A DNA stretch of 64,000 nucleotides from an uncultured Pseudomonadales bacterium (GCA_947489425.1 CANLDL010000002.1:372001-436000); one strand, 5' to 3'; shown: positions 29,640 through 39,400, counted from the first letter of the stretch. Translations and numbers: made by a program. Notes: generated from the letters alone by a model not told the origin.

Positions 29640-30272
29640 ATGGACCAGCATCTGACTATTGTTGATCACCCGATGGTGCAACACAAACTTGCCTATATGC
29701 GCGATGAGAATACATCGACTAATCGCTTTCGCCAGCTACTGCGGGAAATCAGCCAACTACTCGCCTACGAAGTCACACGCAATCTGGATATGACCACCAA
29801 GCGCGTCAAAACACCTATGCAAGAAATTGATGCGCCCGTGGTTGCTGGTAAAAAACTGGCACTTGTTTCTATACTGCGGGCAGGCAATGGGCTACTCGAT
29901 GGCGTGCTTGATTTAATTCCTTCCGCTCGCGTTGGCTTTGTTGGACTTTACCGGGACGAAGAAACACTAAAACCCGTAAAATATTATTTTAAAGTACCCA
30001 ATAAATTAGACGAGCGCCTTGTGATCGCAGTAGATCCAATGCTGGCAACGGGTAATTCATCGGTTGCGGCCATTGATATGCTCAAAGAGGCCGGCGCTAA
30101 AAACATTCGCTTTTTATGCTTACTCGCCGCACCCGAAGGTGTTGCCAGAATGAAACAAGCACACCCCGATGTACCCATTATTACTGCAAGCCTCGATGAC
30201 TGCCTAAATGAAAAAGGGTATATATTGCCAGGCCTTGGGGATGCAGGAGACAGAATGTTTGGCACTAAATAA
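29640..30272 (+). CDS. upp: Uracil phosphoribosyltransferase
   Basis: Salvages uracil to UMP using PRPP. The PRPP loop is [17 protein letters not shown], and the C-terminal uracil-binding part contains [16 protein letters not shown]. 210 aa, typical. An AAGGAA ribosome site precedes the ATG. Forms an operon with uraA 43 bp downstream, so uptake and salvage are co-expressed. Confidence 0.97.
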   Translation: MDQHLTIVDHPMVQHKLAYMRDENTSTNRFRQLLREISQLLAYEVTRNLDMTTKRVKTPMQEIDAPVVAGKKLALVSILRAGNGLLDGVLDLIPSARVGFVGLYRDEETLKPVKYYFKVPNKLDERLVIAVDPMLATGNSSVAAIDMLKEAGAKNIRFLCLLAAPEGVARMKQAHPDVPIITASLDDCLNEKGYILPGLGDAGDRMFGTK

Positions 30273-30315
30273 ATAATAAAGCCAATAATAAAAATACAAA
30301 AATAGGAGACTTTTT

Positions 30316-31590
30316 ATGTCAGATCATGGCAGCCAATACTCAGACACACAGTATCAATTTAGCCCCAAGCAAGCACTACTAGGTGCACAAATGCTCTTTG
30401 TCGCCTTTGGCGCACTAGTGCTCGTACCCATACTTACCGGCTTAAACCCAAGCGTTGCTCTGTTTACCGCAGGTATTGGCACACTGATATTCCAATTAGT
30501 AACTCGTGGTCAAGTACCCGTGTTCTTAGCCTCATCTTTTGCATTTATTGCCCCCATTGGCTATAGCGTACAAACTTGGGGGCTAGGTGCAACTACCGGT
30601 GCACTCGCCGCAGCGGGTTTGTTATATGTTGCTATCAGTTTTGGTATCAGAGCTTTTGGTGCTGGCTGGCTAAACCGTATATTACCGCCCATTGTTGTAG
30701 GCCCAGTCATTATGGTTATTGGTTTATCCTTAGCAGGGGTTGCTATTAACATGGCCACAGGGGTTGCGGGCAGCAATCAGATATTCCCTAAGACTGCATC
30801 ACTTATTTTGGCAACACTCACACTCGTACCTGTACTTATTGCCGTAGTGATGGGTAAAGGTATTATTCGTATAGTACCGATTATTATTGGCATTATTGTG
30901 GGTTATATCGCAGCATTCATAGTTGGGCCAATCTTTGGCGTTAACTTTATTAATTTTGACAGCATCAGCAAGGCACCATGGTTTGCTATACCGGCCTTTG
31001 TTGCACCCGAATTTAACTGGGCCGCTATTTTATTTATTTTGCCTGTCGCCATTGCACCTGCCATTGAGCACTTTGGTGACATTATGGCCATTAGTGGCGT
31101 CACCAAACGCAACTATATGGAGAAGCCCGGCATACATAAAACGCTACTGGGGGATGGCCTTGCAACAACGGCTGCCGGCTTATTTGGTGGGCCACCCAAC
31201 ACAACCTACTCTGAGGTTACAGGTGCCGTTACCCTAACTAAATCCTTTAACCCCGCCATTATGACTTGGACGGCAATCTTTGCCATTATCCTTGCCTTTG
31301 TCGGTAAACTGGGTGGTGTTTTATCGACTATTCCTATGCCAGTTATGGGCGGCATTATGGTGTTAATGTTTGGCATGGTGACTATGGTTGGCGCTTCTGT
31401 TTTAGTCAACGTTAAAGACTTAAGCGATGGTCGCAATATGGCCATTGCCTCTGTGATACTGGTGATTGGTGTTGGCGGTTTGAATATCCCTTTCGGCGAA
31501 AACTTTGTTTTAGGGGGTATTGGGCTGGCAGGTATTGTGGGTGTACTCATCAACCTTATATTGCCTAAACGTACATCACCTACAGAATAA
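30316..31590 (+). CDS. uraA: Uracil permease (NCS2 family)
   Basis: Inner-membrane uracil:proton symporter. 424 aa with about 14 membrane segments. Family signatures include VFLASSFAFIAPI near the broken helix, IEHFGDIMAISGV with the conserved Glu in helix 8, and the helix 10 segment GPPNTTYSEVTGAV. AGGAG before the ATG. A strong hairpin follows its stop. Confidence 0.95.
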   Translation: MSDHGSQYSDTQYQFSPKQALLGAQMLFVAFGALVLVPILTGLNPSVALFTAGIGTLIFQLVTRGQVPVFLASSFAFIAPIGYSVQTWGLGATTGALAAAGLLYVAISFGIRAFGAGWLNRILPPIVVGPVIMVIGLSLAGVAINMATGVAGSNQIFPKTASLILATLTLVPVLIAVVMGKGIIRIVPIIIGIIVGYIAAFIVGPIFGVNFINFDSISKAPWFAIPAFVAPEFNWAAILFILPVAIAPAIEHFGDIMAISGVTKRNYMEKPGIHKTLLGDGLATTAAGLFGGPPNTTYSEVTGAVTLTKSFNPAIMTWTAIFAIILAFVGKLGGVLSTIPMPVMGGIMVLMFGMVTMVGASVLVNVKDLSDGRNMAIASVILVIGVGGLNIPFGENFVLGGIGLAGIVGVLINLILPKRTSPTE

Positions 31591-31619
31591 ACATTTTATT
31601 ATCGGTAGTGGCTATTTAA

Positions 31620-31650
31620 AAGTGGCGTTATTTACAAAATAACGCCACTT
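31620..31650. terminator. Bidirectional terminator between uraA and the MCP gene
   Basis: 14-bp perfect stem AAGTGGCGTTATTT / AAATAACGCCACTT with a 3-nt loop, between two convergent stops. The T-run is weak, but position and stem length support termination. Confidence 0.8.
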
Positions 31651-31675
31651 ACTTAACACTCTTTACTTATTACTC

Positions 31676-33229
31676 TTAACCCACCTTAAATTCTGTAATC
31701 TTTGCCTTTAATTGTTGAGCCATATCCGTTAGCTCATTAACATTTTTTGTATTAGTTACAGCATTCGATAGTGTACTTTCAGATTTATTTTCTATTTCCA
31801 AAATACTGCTATGTATCTCTTCAGTAACCAGGCTTTGTTGTTCCGTGGCAGTAGCGATCTGTTGTGTTAAATCGTCAATACTCTCGATAGAATCAATCAC
31901 CTGCGTCAGGGAATTTGTCATATCCTCTGACTTTAATACACAGGCCTCTGACTGCTCTTTACTGCGATTCATTGTCTCAACCGACGATGCAGTTGTTTCT
32001 TGCAAGGTGGCAATCATTTTATGAATTTCACTCGTTGCCTGTTGGGTTCGCTGTGCAAGTGTTCTGACCTCATCGGCAACAACGGCAAAACCTCGACCTT
32101 GCTCCCCAGCCCGAGCTGCTTCGATAGCCGCATTTAATGCTAACAAATTAGTCTGCTCTGCAATATTACTAATGGTATCAGCAATACCACCTATAGATTC
32201 CGAAGCCTCAGCAAGCTCTTCTATTTCGACTGTGGCTTTATTCACCTGCTCTGCCAATGAATAAGTTAATTCTATGGTGCTTTTTACAATCTCATTACTC
32301 TCTAGCACATCATTTTTAGTTTTTGTTGCAGCATCAGAAGTAGACTGGGTATTTTGGGCAACCTGTTGGACACTAGACGACATTTGATTCATCGCCGTAG
32401 CAACATTGGTGATATCGTCTCGTTGAGTCTTCATGCGCTCACGGGTTTCATTTAAAATACTATTAACATCACCTAGTTTTTTCTCAAGCTGGCTATCTAA
32501 GTCACGGGAGCTTAAATTGATCTCTAAAAACTTGTTAATCATATAGTCAAATGCATTAGCAGTATTAGATATCTCATCTTTTCTCTTTGCACCTATACGC
32601 AGAGTCAAATCCTTTGCACTAACAACTTCATTAGCTGTTTCTCTAACAATCTCTAAACGCTGAACAATATGTTTAGTAACAATACGATAGGCGATAAAAC
32701 CATTGATAATTGCAAGAATACTAAATAGCAGCGCCATAAGCTTTAGATTATCAACTTTCTTTGCGCCTTCTTTTTCAAATAGTTTCACACCTGCATTCAT
32801 CTCTTTTAAGATGGTAAGAGAGTCATCGGATAAGCTTTTTAAATGATCCTGTGTAGGGTTTTCGATAGCATGAAGAATATCTTCTTGGAATCTGTCCCAA
32901 ATAGAAGAAACCTTAAGCAGCTGTTCTTTCAGCTCCCCCTCTTCTAGTTTAGGAATGTTCAGCGACGCATCACCATCAATCAGACCTGTCAGTGTTGTAT
33001 CGAATAATGCTTTTGTTTTTTCCAAAGCACTGGACTGATCAAAACCTGCAATGGTTAACATCGCTTCCTTGGTCATTTTTTGCGTTAACATTCTTTGACG
33101 ACCCGCCAAATTAATCACAGCACCATCACTCTTAGCACTAGCAACCCAAAGATTTATCCCCGCAGTCCCCAATAATATTAGACTTATAAAGGCGCAAATC
33201 AATAAAACTAAACGTAACCTGATACTCAT
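31676..33229 (-). CDS. Methyl-accepting chemotaxis protein with PilJ-type sensor
   Basis: 517-aa transducer. An N-terminal helix (about 8-28) leads to a periplasmic domain containing [16 protein letters not shown], the hallmark of the PilJ/type IV pili methyl-accepting N-domain (also seen in nitrate sensors of the NarX type). A second helix (about 163-182), a HAMP domain and the cytoplasmic signalling hairpin with [19 protein letters not shown] follow. No CheBR-binding pentapeptide is visible at the C-terminus. Ligand unknown. No che genes are in the window. An inverted repeat lies just upstream of its start. Confidence 0.93.
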   Translation of the reverse strand: MSIRLRLVLLICAFISLILLGTAGINLWVASAKSDGAVINLAGRQRMLTQKMTKEAMLTIAGFDQSSALEKTKALFDTTLTGLIDGDASLNIPKLEEGELKEQLLKVSSIWDRFQEDILHAIENPTQDHLKSLSDDSLTILKEMNAGVKLFEKEGAKKVDNLKLMALLFSILAIINGFIAYRIVTKHIVQRLEIVRETANEVVSAKDLTLRIGAKRKDEISNTANAFDYMINKFLEINLSSRDLDSQLEKKLGDVNSILNETRERMKTQRDDITNVATAMNQMSSSVQQVAQNTQSTSDAATKTKNDVLESNEIVKSTIELTYSLAEQVNKATVEIEELAEASESIGGIADTISNIAEQTNLLALNAAIEAARAGEQGRGFAVVADEVRTLAQRTQQATSEIHKMIATLQETTASSVETMNRSKEQSEACVLKSEDMTNSLTQVIDSIESIDDLTQQIATATEQQSLVTEEIHSSILEIENKSESTLSNAVTNTKNVNELTDMAQQLKAKITEFKVG

Positions 33230-33745
33230 AACATCCCCTGATATTAACGGCCTAAAATTTAGACCTCTAAAAAGTATAGGCTAGTTTTTAGAGGTCCAAG
33301 GAGAAATTAGGGATTATTCTGGTCTTTTAGGGAGATATTCAGGGTGGCTTTATAGAAAAATATCGTCATTTTTTGGTGCTAAAGCAGATTGATTTATCCA
33401 AAAACCCAACATGAAATATCTGATTTGTGCAGATTTAATGGATTTAATATAACCAAAAACTTTAAAATCACCTAAAAATTACTCGTTTAAGCTATAAAAA
33501 AGTGTGAACCAGTTATCATTTTTTCACATAAGACCAATATATTAATAACAAAACTATTTCTTTTTAGTGTTTTTAGAACTGAATCCGCCTCATTTAACAG
33601 CAGCTATAACCAAAGATAAGCGCTAATAATAAAATGTACATATTTTATTAAGTTATATAAACAATGGTTCGTTAGACAACTTTCACTTTACCCCTAGTAT
33701 GAACCACAAGAACTTTTCTCCACATTCTTGTAGCGGGGCAAGATT
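33230..33745. other. 516-bp AT-rich intergenic region between MCP and porin-like genes
   Basis: Divergent promoter region without a convincing ORF. It contains the hairpin-forming repeat at 33262-33296. Around 33500 it has TGTGA followed six bases later by TATCA, a weak CRP-like pattern. The rest is AT-rich with no recognisable motif. Confidence 0.5.
33262..33296. repeat. Hairpin repeat with ACCTCTAAAAA arms
   Basis: Perfect 12-bp arms GACCTCTAAAAA (33262-33273) and TTTTTAGAGGTC (33285-33296) around 11 bp, starting 33 bp before the MCP start. The core ACCTCTAAAAA recurs at the end of the repeat element at 44477-44619, so this may be a minimal member of the same repeat family rather than an operator. 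Confidence 0.55.
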
Positions 33746-34756
33746 ATGAAAAAAATAAATACGAATTTATTAATTACTTTTTTATTTTTTATTTTCTCTC
33801 AAACTGTTTTCTCAGCGGATACCGAGATAAAAAAGTCATTTAAGGATAACCTTCGACTCACATTCGATTTAAGCAGCCGAGCCATTAACTTTTCACCTCT
33901 GGATGAAATAGGTTTTGTACATGCTGTGGGTTTTGATTTGCATAAAGTTTTTTCAACGGACACTCACGATATTGGCACATTAATTCTACAAGGTTATTTA
34001 ACACGCTTAGATAACATTCCTAACCCTCCTGGTTTTTTTGACGACGGAGACGACACCGAATTTATTTATCGTATTTTTAATTTTAACTACACAGCCTTAA
34101 GAGGGAATTTGCCAAATATTCGCGCAGGCCACTTTGAAGTTGCTTATGGCCTTGAACATACCATCGATACCAACGGCACATTACGCCAATACCAACAGGT
34201 GCCCAACCTTGGCATAAAAGCCGACTGGGGAGTTTCTCTTAATAACCAACACAAAACTTTCGAGTACGAGATCGGAGCAACTACTGGCGGCAATCAAGAC
34301 CTTAAACCAAGCGATAGCTCTTTTGTTTACTCTGCGCGTATAGGCACGCCTAGAGATGAAAATACCGTGCTTGGGCTTTCTGTTTACAAAAGTGAATTAA
34401 ACAATCTGGATAGAGAGCGCTTAGGTGTCGACCTTCGTTACTACACAGGCTTACATGGTATGTATGCCGAGGTTTCTTACGGCGAGAATGATGATCAAGA
34501 TATTTTAAATGGGCTGTTGGAGTGGAATTACACTAATGGCCGCGAAAACCAACTCTATTATGTACAACTCTCTTATTTATCAACAGAAGACGAGGGAGAT
34601 ATCGATGGTGACTCAGCACTAAAAACCAATATAGGGCTTAAATACTCACCTAATAATAAATGGTTTTTGAGCGCACAACTCACAAGAGATTTAAGCACCT
34701 TTGGCGATGTCGATAAAAAAACAATCGTTAGCATACAAGCACGTTACCGGTTCTAG
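33746..34756 (+). CDS. Putative outer-membrane beta-barrel (porin-like) protein
   Basis: 336 aa with a signal peptide (about 1-23, cleaved after VFSA). Alternating amphipathic strands continue throughout, and the C-terminus SIQARYRF ends in the terminal Phe typical of Bam substrates. No close family is recognised. It is rich in Asp and aromatic residues, with no Cys in the mature part. First gene of a probable three-gene unit with the duplicated periplasmic protein (gap 62 bp from the preferred start) and a histidine kinase. A substrate for a channel cannot be inferred. Confidence 0.7.
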   Translation: MKKINTNLLITFLFFIFSQTVFSADTEIKKSFKDNLRLTFDLSSRAINFSPLDEIGFVHAVGFDLHKVFSTDTHDIGTLILQGYLTRLDNIPNPPGFFDDGDDTEFIYRIFNFNYTALRGNLPNIRAGHFEVAYGLEHTIDTNGTLRQYQQVPNLGIKADWGVSLNNQHKTFEYEIGATTGGNQDLKPSDSSFVYSARIGTPRDENTVLGLSVYKSELNNLDRERLGVDLRYYTGLHGMYAEVSYGENDDQDILNGLLEWNYTNGRENQLYYVQLSYLSTEDEGDIDGDSALKTNIGLKYSPNNKWFLSAQLTRDLSTFGDVDKKTIVSIQARYRF

Positions 34757-34818
34757 GGAAACTTATAAAACCTTTAATTAATACCTACGACCGAACAACA
34801 AAAAGAGTGGTGAATAAA

Positions 34819-35853
34819 ATGAAAAAAGACATAAAAATTGATAAAAGAGCAATACTAGGAATTATTGTTATATGCCTAAGCACTTTGTTCTCAAGCTATG
34901 CTACGGCCGCCTTTTGCTCACTACGAGATCCAGTAGAAACAATAAAAACTCTATACCCGCAATCAACATCTTTTAAATCTGTGGTTAAAATTATTGATGA
35001 AGATGTACGCAGCGAAGTGCAAAGTTTACTACCACCCAATACATTGCACTTTAGTGAGTTAGGTAAACATACTCTATATATCGCATTCAAAAAAGAAGAA
35101 CCTCTAGGTTATGTTCACGTTCGCTCTGAAGAAAGCAATTGGGGGTTAGTCGAGATAGCTTGGTCAATTAACTTAAATATGGAGATCGACGATTTTAAAT
35201 TTCAACGCTGCCGTAACCGTCAAAAGCGCGTATTAGAGAAGGATGAATTCAGACAGCAGCTCCAAGGTAAAAACTTTGAACAAATTATTGCCCTACTCAA
35301 TAATGACGGAATGACACTTAACCCTCAAAAAATTACAGTGCCACCAAAAGCAAAAGCACTCGCTGAGGTTGTACTACGTTGCGGTATGAAAACGTTACTC
35401 GTTACTCAACTCGCATGGAGCAAAGAGATTAATAAATACCGCCTCTATGCCAGCGCCAAAATACACTTTAAGCAAATGAGTGAAATAGTAGTAATGGAGC
35501 ACGCTGTAAAAAAGTCTCTTAGCCACCTTAAAACTATTTTTGGCGAGGTAAATACAGGTATCGATCGCTCATCGGTTAAAGTTGCTAAAGTTTTCGATAC
35601 AAAACAATCACTGTTAGGCTTAATTTATATCGGGGATCTTACGATAGACCGCAGCGCATCTACCGTCGAATGGGCTATTTCGCCGGTGGGTAAAGTTATC
35701 GGCGTTAATAACCTAATGGGCTGGAAGCACCCCTCAACTCAACGGGCTTTTGAAAATACAGTCGGCAATCGCTATAGCAAGGTTAACCATTGCAACAACC
35801 GAGCAGAGCTTGTCACTTTAGAAGCCTTATTGACAGCAAAAACTTTTTTATAA
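34819..35853 (+). CDS. Periplasmic protein with two related halves, function unknown
   Basis: 344 aa from the ATG at 34819 (two in-frame GTG codons at 34807 and 34810 are alternatives). Signal peptide to about residue 32, mature start near AAFCSLRDP. The first half contains LGYVHVRSEESNWGLVEIAW and FQRCRNR. The second half repeats the pattern as LGLIYIGDLTIDRS and TVEWAIS followed by VIGVNNL. This suggests a duplicated small alpha/beta lobe, loosely reminiscent of FMN-binding domains, but the covalent flavin motif SGAT is absent. Four or more Cys could form disulfides. Lies 22 bp upstream of the kinase, so it may be its periplasmic partner. Confidence 0.6.
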   Translation: MKKDIKIDKRAILGIIVICLSTLFSSYATAAFCSLRDPVETIKTLYPQSTSFKSVVKIIDEDVRSEVQSLLPPNTLHFSELGKHTLYIAFKKEEPLGYVHVRSEESNWGLVEIAWSINLNMEIDDFKFQRCRNRQKRVLEKDEFRQQLQGKNFEQIIALLNNDGMTLNPQKITVPPKAKALAEVVLRCGMKTLLVTQLAWSKEINKYRLYASAKIHFKQMSEIVVMEHAVKKSLSHLKTIFGEVNTGIDRSSVKVAKVFDTKQSLLGLIYIGDLTIDRSASTVEWAISPVGKVIGVNNLMGWKHPSTQRAFENTVGNRYSKVNHCNNRAELVTLEALLTAKTFL

Positions 35854-35875
35854 CAGTAAGTTAACAGGTGTCAAT

Positions 35876-37507
35876 TTGCGTATTGCAACCAAAACATTCA
35901 TTGTCGTTCTAGTCTGCCTTGTTGGTGCAGGATTATCAGCCAGTGTTGTTTTTTATAACTACAGCATTCTTGAAAATTCACGCTACCAACGAGAGGTTAG
36001 CTCTCTAGCACTTAGGGATGTGGAGAACTTTCGCACAGTTATTTCTCAATGGTTTGTTACTATCGATCTGTTTTTTAACGAGAGACAGAGCTATCTTGCC
36101 AGCGGTATAAAAAAACAAGCCACTCAGATGCAAGAAGTGGCTAGTGTTATCCAATCTTATAAAAACAATGATAATCAGCTAGAGTTTCAGGAGATTGTAG
36201 ATTCGATTAACAATGTAAGCATCTCTGTAGAGAAAGCATCCATATTAACCAATAGCCAGGATAAGCAGTGGAATCTATACATCAATGCAATGGATGATGA
36301 TGCAATCATTATCATAGACAATATTGAAATCATTTACGAAGAGTCTCAAAAAGCGTCCAAGCTAGCCTCTAGCACATACGCACAAAAAGATAAAAATTTT
36401 ACTTTTATCATTTGGATATCCATAGCGATATACCTAGTGTTTGTTTTTTTATCGTGGCTATGGGCAAGCATTAACATTGCCAAGCCCTTAGAGGTATTAC
36501 ATGGCATTACTGAGAATGCTAAAACTGAGGAAAACAATAACGAAGACTTATCCTTTTTGCTGGACAAGGGTTCGAAAGAAGTCATACAACTAAGCGCTAG
36601 CTTTCAGAAATTTTATACAAAAATGAATCTTGCCAAAACCAAAGCAGAAAAAAGAAAGCAAGAGCTACAAGAAAGTTTAGACCAGTTAACCAAGGCTCGA
36701 TTACAATTAGTGCAGTCGGAAAAATTAGCCTCGGTGGGCCAGTTAGCATCGGGCGTTGCTCACGAAATCAATAACCCTATAAGCTTTATCTCGGGAAACT
36801 TTGGCTCGCTAAAAGAATACGTTGCGGATATAAAAGATGTTTTACAAAAGCAAAAAGAGAGTTTTGAGCGATTACAAGCGAGCGACGAAGAAAATCCCAT
36901 ATTCTCAGAAATTGAGAGCTATCAAGAAGAAAAAGACATCGACTTTGTTATCACTGACCTCGATGATTTATTAAAGGAATCTCATACAGGCCTAAGTCGC
37001 GTTAAGAGCATTGTCTCCGATTTGCTGGAATTCTCTCACGTTAACAGCCCAGATATGGTCGAGATTGAAATCAATGCTTTACTGGATAAAACTATCAATC
37101 TGTTGGGCAAAGATATTATTAAAAATATCAACATACAAAAACAGTATGAGGATATTCCTAAAATAATGGGTCAAGGAGCAAAAATAGGGCAAGTACTTAT
37201 TAATGTACTTACTAACGCCGCAGAATTTATTGATAAAGAAAAAGGCATGCTAAGCGTGAAAACCTTGGCCAATAAACAAAATATTTATATTGATATACAA
37301 GATAATGGATGCGGAATTAACGAAGCCAATATCAACAGAATCTTCGACCCCTTTTATACGACAAAAGCTATTGGTAAGGGCACCGGGCTTGGCCTACATA
37401 CAGCACAAAGCATTCTAGATAGTCATCATGGAAAAATTCAAGCAATAAGTAAAATCGACGTAGGCACAAAAATTCGTATCACTTTACCCAAAGAACAAAA
37501 GAGTTAA
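35876..37507 (+). CDS. Membrane sensor histidine kinase (orphan)
   Basis: 543 aa. Helix 1 (about 8-28), a periplasmic helical sensor region (about 30-173), helix 2 (about 174-197) and a coiled coil (about 255-290) come first. The dimerisation domain has the phospho-acceptor His296 in ASGVAHEINNPISFI. The HATPase domain shows DNGCGINEANINRIFDPFYT and GTGLGL. The form resembles the Pseudomonas/Shewanella HK4-class kinases (HEINNP). Start TTG at 35876 with AGGTG six bases before it. No response regulator is next to it, so its output partner must be elsewhere. Co-directional with the two upstream genes. Confidence 0.92.
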   Translation: MRIATKTFIVVLVCLVGAGLSASVVFYNYSILENSRYQREVSSLALRDVENFRTVISQWFVTIDLFFNERQSYLASGIKKQATQMQEVASVIQSYKNNDNQLEFQEIVDSINNVSISVEKASILTNSQDKQWNLYINAMDDDAIIIIDNIEIIYEESQKASKLASSTYAQKDKNFTFIIWISIAIYLVFVFLSWLWASINIAKPLEVLHGITENAKTEENNNEDLSFLLDKGSKEVIQLSASFQKFYTKMNLAKTKAEKRKQELQESLDQLTKARLQLVQSEKLASVGQLASGVAHEINNPISFISGNFGSLKEYVADIKDVLQKQKESFERLQASDEENPIFSEIESYQEEKDIDFVITDLDDLLKESHTGLSRVKSIVSDLLEFSHVNSPDMVEIEINALLDKTINLLGKDIIKNINIQKQYEDIPKIMGQGAKIGQVLINVLTNAAEFIDKEKGMLSVKTLANKQNIYIDIQDNGCGINEANINRIFDPFYTTKAIGKGTGLGLHTAQSILDSHHGKIQAISKIDVGTKIRITLPKEQKS

Positions 37508-37583
37508 CAGCAATTCTCAACATGACTACAAAAAACGGAAAATTGAGCGTATATTGGCTTTAGTTAACCAAAAGGAGAAACTT

Positions 37584-37925
37584 ATGAAATCAGTATTTCC
37601 CCTATTCGTATTGCTGTTTTTTATAGGCAACCATCATGCTCAAGCCGCTACACTGTTAAATACAAAAATCACGATATTGATGATTGACAAACAATATCCC
37701 AACAAAGTATTTATAAAAGCTAGCCGACCACATAGCTACAAATCCCCTCAATGTATTTCATCATCTTGGTCTTTTGTTTTAAAAATTAATACTAGATTTG
37801 GAAAGAGGATGTATCGCGCCTTATTAGCCGCAAAAACTAATGACAAAGAAGTCAATTTAACCGGCAATCAGACCTGTAAAATACATAAAGGTGTTGAAGA
37901 TTTAAGGCGAATAGAAATTCTTTAA
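37584..37925 (+). CDS. Small secreted protein of unknown function
   Basis: 113 aa from the ATG at 37584, which has a perfect AAGGAG ribosome site seven bases upstream; the frame extends to 37554 but that start lacks one. Signal peptide (about 1-21, cleavage near AQAA). The mature part has two Cys (QCISS and QTCKI) likely to form a disulfide, and the stretch KRMYRALLAAKTNDKEVNL. I do not recognise a named family. It ends 4 bp inside the stop of the convergent cyclase gene. Confidence 0.65.
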   Translation: MKSVFPLFVLLFFIGNHHAQAATLLNTKITILMIDKQYPNKVFIKASRPHSYKSPQCISSSWSFVLKINTRFGKRMYRALLAAKTNDKEVNLTGNQTCKIHKGVEDLRRIEIL

Positions 37926-38809
37926 TCCTTAACGGTGCAATTTCTTCCTAAACCTTTTGCCTTGTAGAGGTTTTTGTCCGCTCGACATAAAGTTTCTTCA
38001 GGGTTTATATCTGACTCTTTAACAACTGACACACCAATACTTATAGTAATTGGGACACTATCATGAACAATATCCATGGAGCTTTTCATTACAGCAAGCC
38101 TAAGTTTTTCTGCTATTAAAAAAGCCTGATCTTTGTCTATCTCAGGCAATAACAAGCAAAACTCCTCTCCACCTATCCGAGCAAGTACATCATTAAAGCG
38201 TCTATCAGCGGAACATATCTGAGCAATTTTTTGAAGGACACTATCACCTGTGGAATGGCCATAGTAGTCGTTGATCCGTTTAAAACTATCCGCATCAATC
38301 ATTAGTACTGCATAAGCTAGAGCATTCCTTTTAAAGCGCAAAAACTCTTTTTTTAGCAGGCAATTAAACTCTCGTCGATTAATCAGCCCTGTTAAATCAT
38401 CTGTTCTTGATAAAACCTCAAGCTCACGCTGAAGGCATATCGATTCAGTAACATCTCTTTGAATAGCAACAAAGTGCGTTACCTGACCCTCAGGGTTTTT
38501 TAATGGTAATATGTTTAAATCAAGCCAATACTCTTGTCCATATTTAGAATAGTTTTTAATGGTAAGCCTAATGGGTTCTTTTTTCTCCAGCGCTACTCGA
38601 ATATTCTGCTTGCTCTCTTCATCGGTATCATCACCTTGCAACATTCGAGGTGTCTGCCCAATAGCCTCATCTTGACTGTATCCTGTCAGCTCAGTAAACG
38701 CCTTATTAACATAAACAATTTCAGGCCCAGGGTGATCAAAATTGTCGGCCTTAGTAACAATAATGACATCTTGAGCAGACTCAACAATATCTTTGAAATC
38801 AAAATCCAT
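37922..38809 (-). CDS. PAS-GGDEF diguanylate cyclase
   Basis: Makes c-di-GMP from GTP. An N-terminal PAS domain (about 5-120) includes IVYVNKAFTELTGYSQDEAIGQ and a LOV-like segment TPRMLQGDDTDEES. The flavin-reactive Cys of true LOV domains is replaced (QTPRMLQG), so blue-light sensing is not expected. A PAC segment leads to the GGDEF domain with active-site GGEEF and, five residues before it, RFND, an inhibitory I-site. Soluble, 295 aa. The GTG at 38812 is an alternative start with slightly better spacing to AAGGAG. Confidence 0.93.
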   Translation of the reverse strand: MDFDFKDIVESAQDVIIVTKADNFDHPGPEIVYVNKAFTELTGYSQDEAIGQTPRMLQGDDTDEESKQNIRVALEKKEPIRLTIKNYSKYGQEYWLDLNILPLKNPEGQVTHFVAIQRDVTESICLQRELEVLSRTDDLTGLINRREFNCLLKKEFLRFKRNALAYAVLMIDADSFKRINDYYGHSTGDSVLQKIAQICSADRRFNDVLARIGGEEFCLLLPEIDKDQAFLIAEKLRLAVMKSSMDIVHDSVPITISIGVSVVKESDINPEETLCRADKNLYKAKGLGRNCTVKD

Positions 38810-38854
38810 CACTAACAGCTCCTTTATTAGTTATTAAATTATTGGCTGCGGGTG

Positions 38855-39400
38855 CTAAACCCCCTCTTTAAATAAATGTTTACGGTAGTAGACCAGCTCT
38901 TGGATTGAATCTTTAATATCATCCATTGCTAAATGCGCGCCAGATTTCTTAAAGCCCTTTAGTAATTCTGGGCTCCAGCGTTTAGCTAATTCTTTAATAG
39001 AGCTGACATCGAGATTGCGATAATGAAAATATTCTTCGAGCTCGGGCATATAGTTGGCTAAAAAACGGCGGTCTTGGCAGATAGAGTTACCCGCCATAGG
39101 CGATTTACCTTTAGGTACCCATCGCTCTAAAAACTTAATCGTCTCAAGCTCTGCGAATCTAGTGTCTATTTCACTGTCGCGTACGCGTTGAGTGAGCCCA
39201 GACTTACCGTGTTGATTAGTATTCCACTCATCCATACCGGCTAAAACTTCATCACTTTGATGAATAGCATAAACAGGACCTTCGGCGAGGATATTCAATT
39301 GGCTGTCGGTGACGATGGTAGCAATTTCGATAATTACGTCATTATTGGGTTCGAGACCGGTCATTTCGAGATCGATCCAAATTAGATTTTCATCATTCAT
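38855..39400 (-). CDS. orn: Oligoribonuclease
   Basis: 3'-5' exoribonuclease that degrades dinucleotides including pGpG from c-di-GMP turnover. DEDDh motifs: [19 protein letters not shown], the central [17 protein letters not shown], and [11 protein letters not shown]. 181 aa, typical. Divergent from rsgA (107 bp between starts), the orn/rsgA arrangement conserved in gammaproteobacteria. Its neighbour here is a diguanylate cyclase, which makes the precursor of its key substrate; this adjacency may be chance. Confidence 0.97.
   Translation of the reverse strand: MNDENLIWIDLEMTGLEPNNDVIIEIATIVTDSQLNILAEGPVYAIHQSDEVLAGMDEWNTNQHGKSGLTQRVRDSEIDTRFAELETIKFLERWVPKGKSPMAGNSICQDRRFLANYMPELEEYFHYRNLDVSSIKELAKRWSPELLKGFKKSGAHLAMDDIKDSIQELVYYRKHLFKEGV

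Noticed and set aside
33500..33520. TGTGA-N6-TATCA, a possible CRP site before the porin-like gene
   Set aside because: Only one half-site is good; the other matches at 3 of 5 positions, which is not enough to call.
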